From Ideonella sp. (GTDB lineage: Bacteria > Pseudomonadota > Gammaproteobacteria > Burkholderiales > Burkholderiaceae_C), in assembly GCA_015075165.1 (NCBI GenBank), contig JABTUY010000002.1, forward strand, positions 372,001 through 436,000: DNA of 64,000 bases. Direction: 5' to 3'. The notes under the pieces were generated by a model, which saw nothing but the letters and a program-made list of their open reading frames with translations, had not been told where the DNA came from and searched no databases. Below are positions 18,384-28,713 of the stretch, in pieces. The stretch's first letter is position 1. The number at the start of each line of letters is the position of its first letter. The position numbers were made by a program, and so were the translations under genes.

Positions 18384-18425
18384 CCACGCCGCATGGCGCG
18401 CGCCGCCGCCGCGGCGCCATGGCTA

Positions 18426-18431
18426 CACTGC
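18426..18431 (+). promoter_or_regulatory. Possible -10 element (TACACT) upstream of the fumarylacetoacetase-family gene
   Basis: GGCTACACTGCG resembles -10 elements of GC-rich betaproteobacteria and lies 29 bp before the start at 18460. No clear -35 is visible. It would start a new transcript after the beta-oxidation operon. Confidence 0.25.
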
Positions 18432-18459
18432 GCATCGCGGCACCTCCCGGGAGCGACGC

Positions 18460-19440
18460 ATGGCCGATCTTCCCCTGGATCCGTCGAGCTGCCTGCCCGA
18501 CGATGGCACCACCGGCACCCTGATTGGCCGCTGCTGGCTGCCGGGCGCCCACGCAGGCCCCGCGGTGGTGGCGGTGCGCAGCGAGGGCGTGTTCGACCTG
18601 TCGCGGCGCTTCGCCACCGTGAGCGACGTGCTCGACGATGCCTCGCCCGCCGCCGCGGTGCGCGCCACCGACGGCCGCCGCATCGGCACGCTGACCGAGA
18701 TCCTGCGGCATACCGCGCACGGGCAGCGCGACGCGCCGCACCTGCTGGCACCGATCGACCTGCAGGTGATCAAGGCTGCTTTCGAGGACGGCATCGGCCC
18801 CGACGCCGACCTGTTCACCAAGGCGCCGGTGCTGTCGGCGCTCGGCACCGGGGTGGCGATCGGGGTGCGCGGCGATTCGACCTGGAGCAACCCCGAGCCC
18901 GAGGTGGTGCTGGCGGTGAACAGCCGGGCTCGCATCGTCGGCGCCACGCTCGGCAACGACGTCAACCTGCGCGACCTCGACGGCCGCGGCGCGCGGCTGC
19001 TCGGCCATGGCAAGGACCACAACGGCGCCGCCGCGATCGGCCCGTTCATCCGCCTGTTCGACGCCAGCTTCTCGCTCGACGACGTGCGCCAGGCCGACCT
19101 GAAGCTCACCGTCACCGGCTCCGACGGCTTCGCGGCCGAGAGTACCGGCACGATGCGCGCCATCGGCCGTGATCCGCTCGAGCTGGTGGCGCACGCCAGC
19201 GCGCTGCACCAGTACCCCGATGGCCTGGCGCTGTTCTGCGGCTCGCTGGTTGAGCCGACCCAGGACCGCACCACGCCCGGCAGCGGCTTCATGCACCACG
19301 TGGGCGACGTGGTGCGCATCCGCAGCGCTCGGCTCGGCGAGTTGATGAACCGCATCGAGCTGAGCGAGCGCCTGGCGCCGTGGGCCTACGGCGTGCGCGA
19401 TCTGATGCGCCATGTGGCGGCGCGCGGGGCCGCTGGCTGA
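18460..19440 (+). CDS. Fumarylacetoacetate hydrolase family protein
   Basis: This 326-residue protein has the FAH fold, usually a metal-dependent hydrolase, decarboxylase or dehydratase acting on 2-keto acids or acylpyruvates. The metal-binding glutamates are visible in NPEPEVVLAV, and the GNDVNLRDL and GKDHNGAAAIGPF blocks are typical. It is closest in outline to FAH-family proteins of sugar-acid or aromatic degradation. The substrate is not identifiable. It stands between the beta-oxidation operon and a small unknown gene. The ATG follows GGGAGCGACGC. Confidence 0.85.
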   Translation: MADLPLDPSSCLPDDGTTGTLIGRCWLPGAHAGPAVVAVRSEGVFDLSRRFATVSDVLDDASPAAAVRATDGRRIGTLTEILRHTAHGQRDAPHLLAPIDLQVIKAAFEDGIGPDADLFTKAPVLSALGTGVAIGVRGDSTWSNPEPEVVLAVNSRARIVGATLGNDVNLRDLDGRGARLLGHGKDHNGAAAIGPFIRLFDASFSLDDVRQADLKLTVTGSDGFAAESTGTMRAIGRDPLELVAHASALHQYPDGLALFCGSLVEPTQDRTTPGSGFMHHVGDVVRIRSARLGELMNRIELSERLAPWAYGVRDLMRHVAARGAAG

Positions 19441-19524
19441 TGCCGCGGGGGAGAGCCGCCGCACCCGAGCGGGCACGGCAGGCACCGCAGGCACAATAGC
19501 CGTCCACTGCTGAGGGGCGTTCAA

Positions 19525-19908
19525 TTGGACCTCGAGGTACCGATCGCGATCACCGAGGAGCTGACCGACGGCGTGGTGTCGGCGCACGGTGTGCTCAACC
19601 TGGCCAGCGGCGCCATCCGCGACGTGCGCTACGTCGACTACGACGCGAAGCAGCTCGGCGCGCCGTTCGAGCGCCGCGACTACGAGTTCACCAGCGGCAC
19701 GCTGTCGAACCAGGGCAAGGACGTCGAGTTCAGCATCGAGGTCAACAAGACCAGCGGCCAGTACGCGGTGAGCGCCAGCGAGCTGCTGGAGATCAAGCTG
19801 CGTGCGGCGGCGCTGTTCGCCGGCGTCAGCGGTCGCGAGTTGCTCGACAAGGCAGGCGCCGCACAGGCGCCGGGCAGCGGCGGCAGCGTCAAGCGGCGCT
19901 TGCACTGA
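19525..19908 (+). CDS. Hypothetical protein (127 residues)
   Basis: This small soluble protein has a start that is probably TTG at 19525, since no ATG or GTG precedes the conserved-looking N-terminus DLEVPIAITEEL; GAGGGG lies upstream. The sequence reads as a beta-rich first half (SGAIRDVRYVDYDAKQLG, ...EFSIEVNKTSGQYAVS) and a helical end. I do not recognise a family. Codon use is like its neighbours, which supports a real gene. It is preceded by a possible CACAAT -10 around 19493. Confidence 0.55.
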   Translation: MDLEVPIAITEELTDGVVSAHGVLNLASGAIRDVRYVDYDAKQLGAPFERRDYEFTSGTLSNQGKDVEFSIEVNKTSGQYAVSASELLEIKLRAAALFAGVSGRELLDKAGAAQAPGSGGSVKRRLH

Positions 19909-19971
19909 CTCATATCAGTTGCTCCACCGCGCTTGGCGCGACCCGCGACGCATGAACCGGTGCAGCCGAGA

Positions 19972-20050
19972 GCCGCCGCGGCTCCGGCTTTGCCGGGCCG
20001 CTGGCGGCGCCCCCTTGCAGGGGGAAGCGCCGAAGGCGCAACGGGGGTGG
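19972..20050 (+). repeat. Intergenic GC-rich repeat, copy C
   Basis: A direct copy of the element at 3182-3258, more diverged in its middle (CCCCCTTGCAGGGGGAAGC). It lies between the convergent ends of the 127-residue hypothetical gene and the N-formylglutamate amidohydrolase gene, where its C-run/G-run stem could serve both as a transcription end. The rest of this 148-bp gap shows nothing else. Confidence 0.75.
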
Positions 20051-20056
20051 TTCACT

Positions 20057-20932
20057 TCAGCTCGTCGCGCCCCAGCCGTCGACCAGCGCGTCGATCAGCC
20101 GCATCAGGTCGCGCTGCAGCGGCGCGAAGCCGGCGTGCGGCTGCACGGTGGCCTCGTCCATGTACAGCCGCTTGTTGATCTCCAGCTGCAGGCTGTGCCG
20201 GCCGGCGGCCGGGTTCGAGTACAGCTGCACCAGCGCCACGCCCTTGAACGGGTCGTTCACCGTCACTTCGTAGCCCATCGCGGCCAGCGTCGCGCGCACG
20301 AACTCGGTCAGCGCCGGGTCGCAGGTGCTGCCGTCGCGGTCGCCGAGCACGAAGTCGGGCCGCGCGCGGCCGGCGCCGCCTTCGCCGCTGGCGCCAGCCA
20401 CCGCGTTCATCGAATGGCAGTTCAGATGCAGCACGCGGCCGAACCGCGCATGGGCGGCGTCGAGCAGGCCCTGCAGCGTGCGGTGGTACGGCGTGTGGCA
20501 GCGCTCGATGCGGCCGCGCAGCTCGGCGACGCCGAGCCGGCGCGCATAGACGGGCCGGCCGTCGTCGAGCGTGCGCCACGCCAGCGCCTTGCCCAGCCGC
20601 GCCTTGCGGCTCGGCGGTGAGGCATCGGGCCACGGCGCGTCGAGCAGCTCGGGGTCGATGTCGTCGGCCAGCCGGTTCACGTCGAGGTACACGCGCGACA
20701 CCTGCGCCGCCAGCAGCGCGATGCCGCGCCCGGTGGCCGGGTGAACCAGTTCGTCGACAAAGCAATCCTCGGCGCTGCGCAGCGCCGTCTCGTCGAGCAC
20801 GCTGCCGAAATCGGCCGGAAACCACCGGCCCGAGTGCGGCGAGTCGAGCACCAGTGGCAATGCGCTCTCGTGCGGGCCGTACAGAACCCAGGGTTGCGGC
20901 ATCTGCATCGGCGTAGTATCGACGCGCCGCAT
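20057..20932 (-). CDS. N-formylglutamate amidohydrolase family protein
   Basis: This 291-residue enzyme family (HutG-like) hydrolyses N-formyl-L-glutamate to formate and glutamate, the end of histidine degradation. Family marks are VLDSPHSGRWFPADF near the N-terminus, the metal-region blocks DCFVDELVHPA and VYLDVNRLADDIDPELL, and LHLNCHSMNAV, plus the C-terminal LQLEINKRLYMDE. No other hut genes are nearby, so the physiological role (histidine degradation or formyl-amino-acid salvage) stays open. It is convergent with the gene at 19525 and divergent from the peptide transporter. Confidence 0.88.
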   Translation of the reverse strand: MRRVDTTPMQMPQPWVLYGPHESALPLVLDSPHSGRWFPADFGSVLDETALRSAEDCFVDELVHPATGRGIALLAAQVSRVYLDVNRLADDIDPELLDAPWPDASPPSRKARLGKALAWRTLDDGRPVYARRLGVAELRGRIERCHTPYHRTLQGLLDAAHARFGRVLHLNCHSMNAVAGASGEGGAGRARPDFVLGDRDGSTCDPALTEFVRATLAAMGYEVTVNDPFKGVALVQLYSNPAAGRHSLQLEINKRLYMDEATVQPHAGFAPLQRDLMRLIDALVDGWGATS

Positions 20933-21017
20933 GCTCGGGTGGACCCGAATGCGGGCATCGGTGCGCGGCCGCTAGCATGCCGGGCACCGCTGGACCACGC
21001 CATTCTTGGAGACTCCG

Positions 21018-22808
21018 ATGAAGGAACGCACCATCCGCGCATTGATCGACCAGGTGAAACGTGGCAGCCTGCCGCGCCGCGCGTTCATCGAACGCATGGT
21101 CGGCGTCGGTCTGACCGCGCCGATGGCGTCGATGATGCTGATGCACTACGGCGTCGCGCAGACCGCGGCGGCATTCACCTACAAACCCACCAAGCGCGGC
21201 GGTGGCGGTGCGCTCAAGGTGTTGTGGTGGCAGGGCGCCACGCTGCTGCAGCCGCACTTCGCCAACGGCACCAAGGACCAGGAAGGCTCGCGCATCTTCT
21301 ACGAGCCGCTGGCCAGCTGGGACATCGAAGGCAACCTGGTGCCGGTGCTCGCCGCCGAGCTGCCCACGCGCGAGAACGGCGGCCTGGCCGCCGACGGCAA
21401 GTCGGTGACGTGGAAGCTGAAGAAAGGCGTGACCTGGCACGACGGCAAGCCGTTCACCGCCGATGATTGCCTCTTCACCTGGGAGTACGCGCGCGATCCG
21501 GCCACCGCCGCGGTGACCGGCGGCATCTACAAGGAGGTGAAGGTCGAGAAGATCGACTCGCACACGATCAAGGTGCTGTTCGAGAAGCCGACGCCGTTCT
21601 GGGCCCGCGCTTTCGTCGCCGCCGAGGGCATGGTGATTCCGAAGCACCTGTTCGGCCCCTACATCGGTGCCAAGAGCCGCGAGGCGCCGAACAACCTGAA
21701 GCCGGTGGGCACCGGCCCGTACAAGTTCGTCGACTTCAAGCCCGGCGACCTCGTGCGCGGCGAGCTCAACCCGAACTACCACATGCCGAACCGGCCGTAC
21801 TTCGATTCGATCGAGATGAAGGGCGGCGGCGACGCCACCTCGGCCGCGCGCGCGGTGCTGCAGACCGGCGAGTACGACTACGCCTGGAACCTGCAGGTCG
21901 AAGACGAGGTGCTCAAACGCATGGAAGACAGCGGCAAGGGCCGCGTGTTCGTGCTGCCCAGCGGCGACATCGAGTTCATTCAGCTGAACATCAAGGATCC
22001 GTGGAACGAGGTCGACGGCGAGCGCGCGAGCATGAAGTCCAAGCACTTCGCGTTCAGCGACCCGGCGGTGCGCGAGGCGATGAGCTACATCGCCGACCGC
22101 AAGGGCATCCAGCAGTTCCTCTACGGCCGCACCGGCATCGCGACGTCGAACTTCCTGAACAACCCGCCCAAGTACCGCTCGCCGAACACCAAGTTCGAAT
22201 TCAATGTCGAGAAGGCCAGCCAACTGCTCGAGGCCGCCGGCTGGAAGAAGGGCTCCGACGGCGTGCGCGAGAAGGGCGGCAAGAAGCTGAAGTTCGTCTA
22301 CCAGACCTCGGTGAACCCGCTGCGCCAGAAGGAGCAGGCGGTGGTCAAGCAAGGCGCGCAGAAGGCCGGCATCGACCTCGAGCTGAAGTCGGTGGTGGCC
22401 AGCGTGTTCTTCTCGTCCGATGTGGCCAACCCCGACACCTACGGCAAGTTCTGGTGCGACATGCAGATGTACACCACCACGATGACGCAGCCCGACCCCG
22501 AACGCTTCATGGATCAGTACACCTCGTGGGAGGTGTCGACCAAGGAGAACAAATGGCAGGGCCGCAACATCTGCCGCTGGGTCAACGACGACTACGACAA
22601 GACCTACCGCGCGTCGATGGGCGAGCTCGACCCGGTCAAGCGCGCGGCGCTGTACATCCACTTGAACGACCTGCCGGTGAAAGATCACGTCGTCATCCCG
22701 CTGATCAGCCGGCCGCGCGTGCGCGGCGCCTCGGTCAAGCTGGCGACGCAACCCACCGGCTGGGACCTGGACCTGTCGTTCCTGTCGAACTGGTACCGCG
22801 AGGCCTGA
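21018..22808 (+). CDS. Peptide ABC transporter substrate-binding protein (SBP family 5)
   Basis: This 596-residue extracytoplasmic solute receptor belongs to the DppA/OppA family. The N-terminus carries a twin-arginine-like signal (PRRAFIERMVGVGLTAPMA). Then come the family motif LAAELPTRENGG...VTWKLKKGVTWHDGKPFTADDC, KPVGTGPYKF and SYIADRKGIQQFLYG. ATG 21018 was chosen over TTG 21006 because GGAG sits 6 bases ahead of it. The permease and ATPase genes of the same importer follow. Ligands of this family range from peptides to opines and glycosides, so the substrate is not fixed. Confidence 0.92.
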   Translation: MKERTIRALIDQVKRGSLPRRAFIERMVGVGLTAPMASMMLMHYGVAQTAAAFTYKPTKRGGGGALKVLWWQGATLLQPHFANGTKDQEGSRIFYEPLASWDIEGNLVPVLAAELPTRENGGLAADGKSVTWKLKKGVTWHDGKPFTADDCLFTWEYARDPATAAVTGGIYKEVKVEKIDSHTIKVLFEKPTPFWARAFVAAEGMVIPKHLFGPYIGAKSREAPNNLKPVGTGPYKFVDFKPGDLVRGELNPNYHMPNRPYFDSIEMKGGGDATSAARAVLQTGEYDYAWNLQVEDEVLKRMEDSGKGRVFVLPSGDIEFIQLNIKDPWNEVDGERASMKSKHFAFSDPAVREAMSYIADRKGIQQFLYGRTGIATSNFLNNPPKYRSPNTKFEFNVEKASQLLEAAGWKKGSDGVREKGGKKLKFVYQTSVNPLRQKEQAVVKQGAQKAGIDLELKSVVASVFFSSDVANPDTYGKFWCDMQMYTTTMTQPDPERFMDQYTSWEVSTKENKWQGRNICRWVNDDYDKTYRASMGELDPVKRAALYIHLNDLPVKDHVVIPLISRPRVRGASVKLATQPTGWDLDLSFLSNWYREA

Positions 22809-22836
22809 GTAGTTTCCGGCGACGGGCGCGAGAGCC

Positions 22837-23796
22837 GTGGGCTCGTACATCCTGCGGCGGCTGCTGATCGCGCTGCCCAGCCTGCTGGGCATCAGCGTGG
22901 TGTTGTTCACCGTGCTGGCGCTCGCGCCCGGCGATCCGTTCGAGGAGCTGGCCACCAACCCCAACGTGCCGGCCGAGGTGAAGCTGGCGCTGCGGGCGAA
23001 GTTCGGCCTCGACGATCCGGTGTATCTGCGGTACTACCACTGGCTCACCGCGATGCTGCACGGCGACTGGGGCTTCTCGTTCATCAGTCGCGTCGACGTC
23101 GACCAGCTGATCGCGCAGCGCGTGCCGGTGACGCTGGCGATCATCGGCGCGTCGCAGCTGCTGGCGCTGGCGGTGGCGCTGCCGGTGGGCATTCTGTCGG
23201 CGGTCAAGCCGTACTCGTGGTTCGACCGCATCGCCAGCACGCTGGCCTTCGTGGGTTTCTCGCTGCCGACGTTCTTCACCGGCATCCTGCTGATCCTGGT
23301 GTTCTCGATCAAGCTCGACTGGCTGCCGTTCGTGTTCCGCACCGATCTGCCGGGCAGCGGCCTCGCCTGGTGGTGGGAGCAGATCAAGCAGTCGATCATG
23401 CCGATCGCGGTGCTCGGCCTGTTCCAGGGCGCCAGCTGGACACGCTACGTGCGCTCGGCCGCGCTCGACGTGGTGCGGCTGGACTACGTGAACACCGCGC
23501 GCGCCAAGGGCCTGGCCGAGCGCACGGTGATCCTCAAGCACGTGGTGCGCAACGCGCTGATCCCGGTGGTGACGCTGGTGGCGCTGCAAATGCCGGCGGT
23601 GTTCGGCGGTGCGATCGTCACCGAGCAGATCTTCCGCATCCCCGGCATCGGCTCGCTGCTGATCGATGCGATCCTGCGCAACGACACGCCGGTGATCATG
23701 TCGGTGACCTTCGTGTTCGCCTGCCTGGTGCTCATCTTCAACCTGATCGCCGACCTGCTCTATGGCTGGCTCGACCCTCGCATCAGCTTCCGCTGA
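22837..23796 (+). CDS. Peptide ABC transporter permease, DppB/OppB type
   Basis: This 319-residue inner-membrane permease has six hydrophobic segments and the BPD_transp_1 domain. It has the N-terminal family signature SYILRRLLIALPSLLGISVVLF, the coupling region (EAA-like loop) YVNTARAKGLAERTVILKHVVRNALIPVVT, and the end LLYGWLDPRISFR. GTG 22837 sits 28 bp after the binding-protein stop. Two strong RNA hairpins follow immediately after its stop. Confidence 0.92.
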   Translation: MGSYILRRLLIALPSLLGISVVLFTVLALAPGDPFEELATNPNVPAEVKLALRAKFGLDDPVYLRYYHWLTAMLHGDWGFSFISRVDVDQLIAQRVPVTLAIIGASQLLALAVALPVGILSAVKPYSWFDRIASTLAFVGFSLPTFFTGILLILVFSIKLDWLPFVFRTDLPGSGLAWWWEQIKQSIMPIAVLGLFQGASWTRYVRSAALDVVRLDYVNTARAKGLAERTVILKHVVRNALIPVVTLVALQMPAVFGGAIVTEQIFRIPGIGSLLIDAILRNDTPVIMSVTFVFACLVLIFNLIADLLYGWLDPRISFR

Positions 23797-23803
23797 GCCC
23801 GGA

Positions 23804-23869
23804 CGCGAGGGCTCGACTGCTCGAGCCCTCGCGCCTGGTGAAGAGCCGGGCCCGTCCGGAGGGCCCGGC
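23804..23869. repeat. Two adjacent perfect hairpins between the permease genes
   Basis: Stem 1 has 13-bp arms, CGCGAGGGCTCGA (23804-23816) and its complement (23821-23833), around CTGC. Stem 2 has 9-bp arms, GCCGGGCCC (23845-23853) and its complement (23861-23869), around GTCCGGA. Neither is followed by a T-run. They begin 7 bp after the dppB-type stop and end 7 bp before the ribosome binding site of the next permease gene, so they could act as an attenuator, processing site or mRNA-stabilising barrier. Confidence 0.8.
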
Positions 23870-23887
23870 CCGGCCTGGAAGGCTGAG

Positions 23888-24781
23888 GTGGCTGCGCGCC
23901 GGCGCAGCGTGTCGCCGTGGGCCGAGGCCTGGCGGCGCTTCCGCCGCCACAAGCTGGCCGTGGCATCGCTGTTCGTGCTGGCAGCGATGGTGCTGCTGGT
24001 GGTGTTCGGGCCGTCGCTGTGGAAGGTCGCGATCAACGACATCGACTTCAGCGCGCGGCTGCAGGCACCGTCGACCGCACACCCGTTCGGCACCGACGAT
24101 CTCGGGCAGGATCTGTTCGCGCGCATGCTCTACGGCGGCCGCATCTCGCTGGCGGTGGGGCTGGCGGCGATGCTGATGGCGATCGTGGTCGGTGTGACGA
24201 TCGGCGCGGTCGCGGGCATCTCGCGCGGCAGCGTCGACGCGGCGCTGATGTGGCTGACCGATCTGTTCCTGTCGCTGCCGCAGTTGCCGCTGCTGTTGCT
24301 GGTGATCTACCTGTTCCGCGACACGCTCAAGGGCGTGTTCGGCCCCGAGGTGGGCGTGTTCATCCTGATCGTCGCGGTGATCGGCATGTTCCGCTGGATG
24401 CCGGTGGCGCGGCTGGTGCGCGCGCAGTTCTTCTCGCTGCGCGAGAAGGAGTTCGTCGAGGCGGCGCGCGCGCTCGGCGCCTCCACCTCGCGCCAGGTGG
24501 TGCGCCACATCCTGCCCAACGCGCTCGGGCCGGTGATCGTGGCCGGCACGATCGACGTGGCGGCGGCGATCATCGCCGAGTCGACACTGTCGTTCCTGGG
24601 CCTGGGCTTCCCGCCCGACATTCCCACCTGGGGGCGGCTGTTGTTCGACGCGAAGGACCACATGGACATCGCGGCGCACTGGGCGCTGTTCCCCGGCGCG
24701 GCGATCTTCCTCACCGTGCTGGCGATCAACTTCATCGGCGACGGCCTGCGCGATGCGCTGGATCCGCGCAAGGTGATGTGA
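23888..24781 (+). CDS. Peptide ABC transporter permease, DppC/OppC type
   Basis: This 297-residue second permease has an N-terminal OppC-like segment (SPWAEAWRRFRRHKLAVASLFVL), the motif HPFGTDDLGQDLFARMLYGGRISL, the coupling loop REKEFVEAARALGASTSRQVVRHILPNALGPVIV, and the end NFIGDGLRDALDPRK. I chose GTG 23888 because GGAAGG lies 5 bases upstream and the N-terminus is then of normal length. The in-frame ATG at 23762 would add 42 residues translated through two hairpins, overlapping the previous gene by 35 bp. Its stop overlaps the ATG of a long bridging frame (TGATG). Confidence 0.9.
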   Translation: MAARRRSVSPWAEAWRRFRRHKLAVASLFVLAAMVLLVVFGPSLWKVAINDIDFSARLQAPSTAHPFGTDDLGQDLFARMLYGGRISLAVGLAAMLMAIVVGVTIGAVAGISRGSVDAALMWLTDLFLSLPQLPLLLLVIYLFRDTLKGVFGPEVGVFILIVAVIGMFRWMPVARLVRAQFFSLREKEFVEAARALGASTSRQVVRHILPNALGPVIVAGTIDVAAAIIAESTLSFLGLGFPPDIPTWGRLLFDAKDHMDIAAHWALFPGAAIFLTVLAINFIGDGLRDALDPRKVM

Positions 24782-25280
24782 TGGACCTGCTATGCGCGAG
24801 TGCGGTGGGGCGCGGTGGGCAATGCTCGCGTTGCGGCAGTACGGCGTGGTGGTGCGGTGGCCTTTGTTTGCGCGTGAGTGCTGCGCGGCGCGGTGAGCGG
24901 TGCCCGGTGTGGGCTCATGATGTCGCGGTCGGCCCTGCGGGCCGACTTCGCTGCGATGCTCGCGCGACAGGGGCGGCTGCGGTACCGCTGTCCGCAGCCC
25001 TGAACGGGCTGCGAACTTCACGGCGTCCTCGCCGGTCCGTCCGCTGCGCGGCCGGACTTCCCCCTGCCGCGCTGCGCTTCTCGCCGCGCCATAAATCGCC
25101 CACCCCGGACACCGCCCACCGCGCAAAACCACTGGTGGCATGCCGTGAGGGGGCACGCCGCGGTGGTGCCTGCAAAGCCGCGGGCGGGTGTGCGCCGGCA
25201 GCGACATTGGGCGCCGCACACGAGCGCCGGCGCATACCCGCCCGCGGCTTTGCACGCTCAGGATCAAGCATGCGAACAAC

Positions 25281-25293
<13 letters not shown>
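24781..25293 (+). other. Open frame spanning the 499-bp dppC-dppD gap (170 codons)
   Basis: The ATG overlaps the permease stop (TGATG) and the TAG lies 13 bp inside the next gene. The translated product is low-complexity, Arg/Ala-rich and Cys-containing in its first part, and matches no family I know. The DNA is hairpin-dense: 24928-24946 (GTCGGCCC arms), 24994-25012 (GCAGCCC arms) and a very long inverted repeat at 25171-25253. It looks like inserted intergenic repeat DNA through which one frame stays open, not a normal gene. Confidence 0.35.
25171..25253. repeat. Long inverted repeat (29-bp arms) upstream of the first peptide-ABC ATPase gene
   Basis: The arms 25171-25199 and 25225-25253 are reverse complements over 29 positions with one mismatch (C against T). 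They include TGCAAAGCCGCGGGCGGGT and its complement, and the loop is 25 bases. The structure ends 27 bp before the ATG at 25281. It could block or stall transcription between the permease and ATPase genes, or be a palindromic insertion remnant. No T-run and no transposase are visible. Confidence 0.85.
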
Positions 25294-26513
<1,220 letters not shown>

Positions 26514-27427
26514 TCGAGCCCCACCGGGGCAGCGTGTGGTTCGAGGGTCGCGACGTCACCGCGATGGGCCGCGACGAGCTGCGGCAGATGGCGCGGCACA
26601 TGCAGATCATCTTCCAGGATCCGTACGCGTCGCTCAACCCGCGCATGACGGTCGGCCAGATCATCGGCGAGGCGCTGTCGATCCACCGGCTCACGAAGAA
26701 CGCCGCCGAGTACGAGGCGCGCATCGTCGAGCTGCTGGAGACGGTGGGCCTCGCGGCGGACCACATGCGGCGCTACCCGCACGAGTTCTCCGGCGGCCAG
26801 CGCCAGCGCATCGGCATCGCGCGCGCACTGGCGGTGAGCCCGAAGCTGGTGGTGTGCGACGAGGCGGTGTCGGCGCTCGACGTGTCGATCCAGGCGCAGG
26901 TGATCAACCTGCTCGAAGACCTGCAGTCGCAGTTCGGCCTGACCTACATCTTCATCGCGCACGACCTGTCGGTGGTCGAGCACATCAGCGACCGCGTGGC
27001 GGTGATGTACCTCGGCCGCATCGTCGAGCTCGCGCCGGCCCAGTTGCTGTACACGCAGCCGCTGCATCCGTACACCGAGGCGCTGCTGTCGGCGGTGCCG
27101 ATCCCCGACCCGAAGGTGCGACGCCAGCGCATCGCGCTGCAGGGCGACGTGCCGAGCCCGATCTCGCCGCCGTCGGGCTGCCACTTCCACACCCGCTGCC
27201 CGATCGCCCGCAAGCCGTTGTGCAACACCGAGAAGCCCGAGCTGAAGCAGTCCTCCAGCGGCCACTGGGTGGCCTGCCACCTGCGCGGCTGAGGGCCGCG
27301 CGGCCGGGCGCGGGCGGCTTGATCGAACGCAGAGGGGTTTCGCGGTCCCAGGATTTCCCGCCTTGTGGTCGGCGCGATCACCGCCTACAAGACCGAAGTT
27401 TGAACAATCGCTGAAGGAGACCCCACC

Positions 27428-28648
27428 ATGCAGACCCGCCGCCGGTTCGGCATTGCGATGGCTTCGGTGGCTGCGATCGGCAGCCCGACCCTGGTGCGCG
27501 CGCAGGCGCGCAAGCTGAAAGTTGGCGTTCTGCTGCCGCTCAGCGGCGTGCAGGGCTTCATCGGCCAGTCGTGCCAGAAGGCCGTCGACCTGGCACCGGC
27601 CGTGCTCAAGCAGTTGGCCGGCGTCGAGATCGAGGTGATGGGCGCCGACACCGAGACCAATGTCGACGTCGCGCGCACGCGCGCCGAGCGGCTGATCCAG
27701 GAAGGTGCCAACGTGCTGGTGGGGGCGTTCGATTCGGGCGCCTCGTCGGCGATCGCGCAGGTGGCCGAGCAGCGCGGCGTGCCGTTCGTGATCAACATCG
27801 CCGCCGCGCCGCAGATCACCGAGCAGGGCTACAAGTACGTGTTCCGCAACTTCCCCACCGCGCCCGAGCTGGTCACCAACGGCCTGGCGCTGATCGGCGA
27901 TCTGTTCCAGGCCACCAGCACGGTGCCGCGCACCGCGGTGTACATGCACGTCAACGATACCTTCGGGCAGGCCAACACGCGCGCGATCAACGCCATCCTG
28001 CCGCGCCTGACGCAGCTGCCGTTCAAGGTGGTCGACCAGATTGCCTACGACCCGGCGGCGCGCGATCTGTCGGTGGAGGTGTCGCGTGCCCGCGCGACCA
28101 AGGCCGATTTCGTGCTGCTGGTGTCGCGCCTGAACGATGCGATCCTGCTGCGCCGCGAGATGGTCAAGCAGCGCTGGCATCCGATGGGTGTGGTCAGCCC
28201 GGGGTCCCCCGGCATGTACGAGAAGCAGTTCTACACCACGCTGGGGCCGCTGTCGGAGTATTGCATCTCCAACGTACCGTGGTACGACCCGAAGGCCGAG
28301 CTGACCAAGGTGGTCGACCAGGCGTTCAAGGCGCGCAACAAGGACGACCATCTGATGTACCACGCGCTGAACGTGGGCTTCACGTTCGAGGCGATGCTGA
28401 TCGCCGCCGATGCCTTCAAGCGCGCCGGCTCCACCGATGCCAAGGCGCTCACCGATGCGATCCGCGCCACCAACATCGCCAAGCGCATGATGCTCGGCGG
28501 GCCGCTGCGCTTCAACGCCAAGGGCCAAGTCGAGGGCAACCGCTCGGCGTGCATCCAGAACCTGAAGCAGCGGCCCACCGTGGTGCTGCCGGCCGCCGCC
28601 GCCGAGGCCAAGCCGCTGTTCCCGGTGCCCGACTACAAGGCCAGCTGA
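27428..28648 (+). CDS. Branched-chain amino acid-type ABC transporter substrate-binding protein (second system)
   Basis: This 406-residue type 1 binding protein has a twin-arginine-like signal (QTRRRFGIAMASVAAIGSPTLVRAQ). The mature part starts LKVGVLLPLSGVQGFIGQ, followed by GANVLVGAFDSGASSAIAQVAEQRGVPF and YVFRNFPTAPELV. It serves the permeases and ATPases encoded directly downstream. AAGGAG precedes the ATG. The ligand is unknown; the closing enoyl-CoA hydratase gene of this gene set leaves carboxylic or aromatic acids as an option besides amino acids. The 135-bp gap before it shows no clear promoter. Confidence 0.9.
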   Translation: MQTRRRFGIAMASVAAIGSPTLVRAQARKLKVGVLLPLSGVQGFIGQSCQKAVDLAPAVLKQLAGVEIEVMGADTETNVDVARTRAERLIQEGANVLVGAFDSGASSAIAQVAEQRGVPFVINIAAAPQITEQGYKYVFRNFPTAPELVTNGLALIGDLFQATSTVPRTAVYMHVNDTFGQANTRAINAILPRLTQLPFKVVDQIAYDPAARDLSVEVSRARATKADFVLLVSRLNDAILLRREMVKQRWHPMGVVSPGSPGMYEKQFYTTLGPLSEYCISNVPWYDPKAELTKVVDQAFKARNKDDHLMYHALNVGFTFEAMLIAADAFKRAGSTDAKALTDAIRATNIAKRMMLGGPLRFNAKGQVEGNRSACIQNLKQRPTVVLPAAAAEAKPLFPVPDYKAS

Positions 28649-28713
28649 AGCCCAAGCCCCGCACCGCCGGCGCGGGGGCCGCCGGCGCGAAGGCGTACGA
28701 GCGAACCCACACC

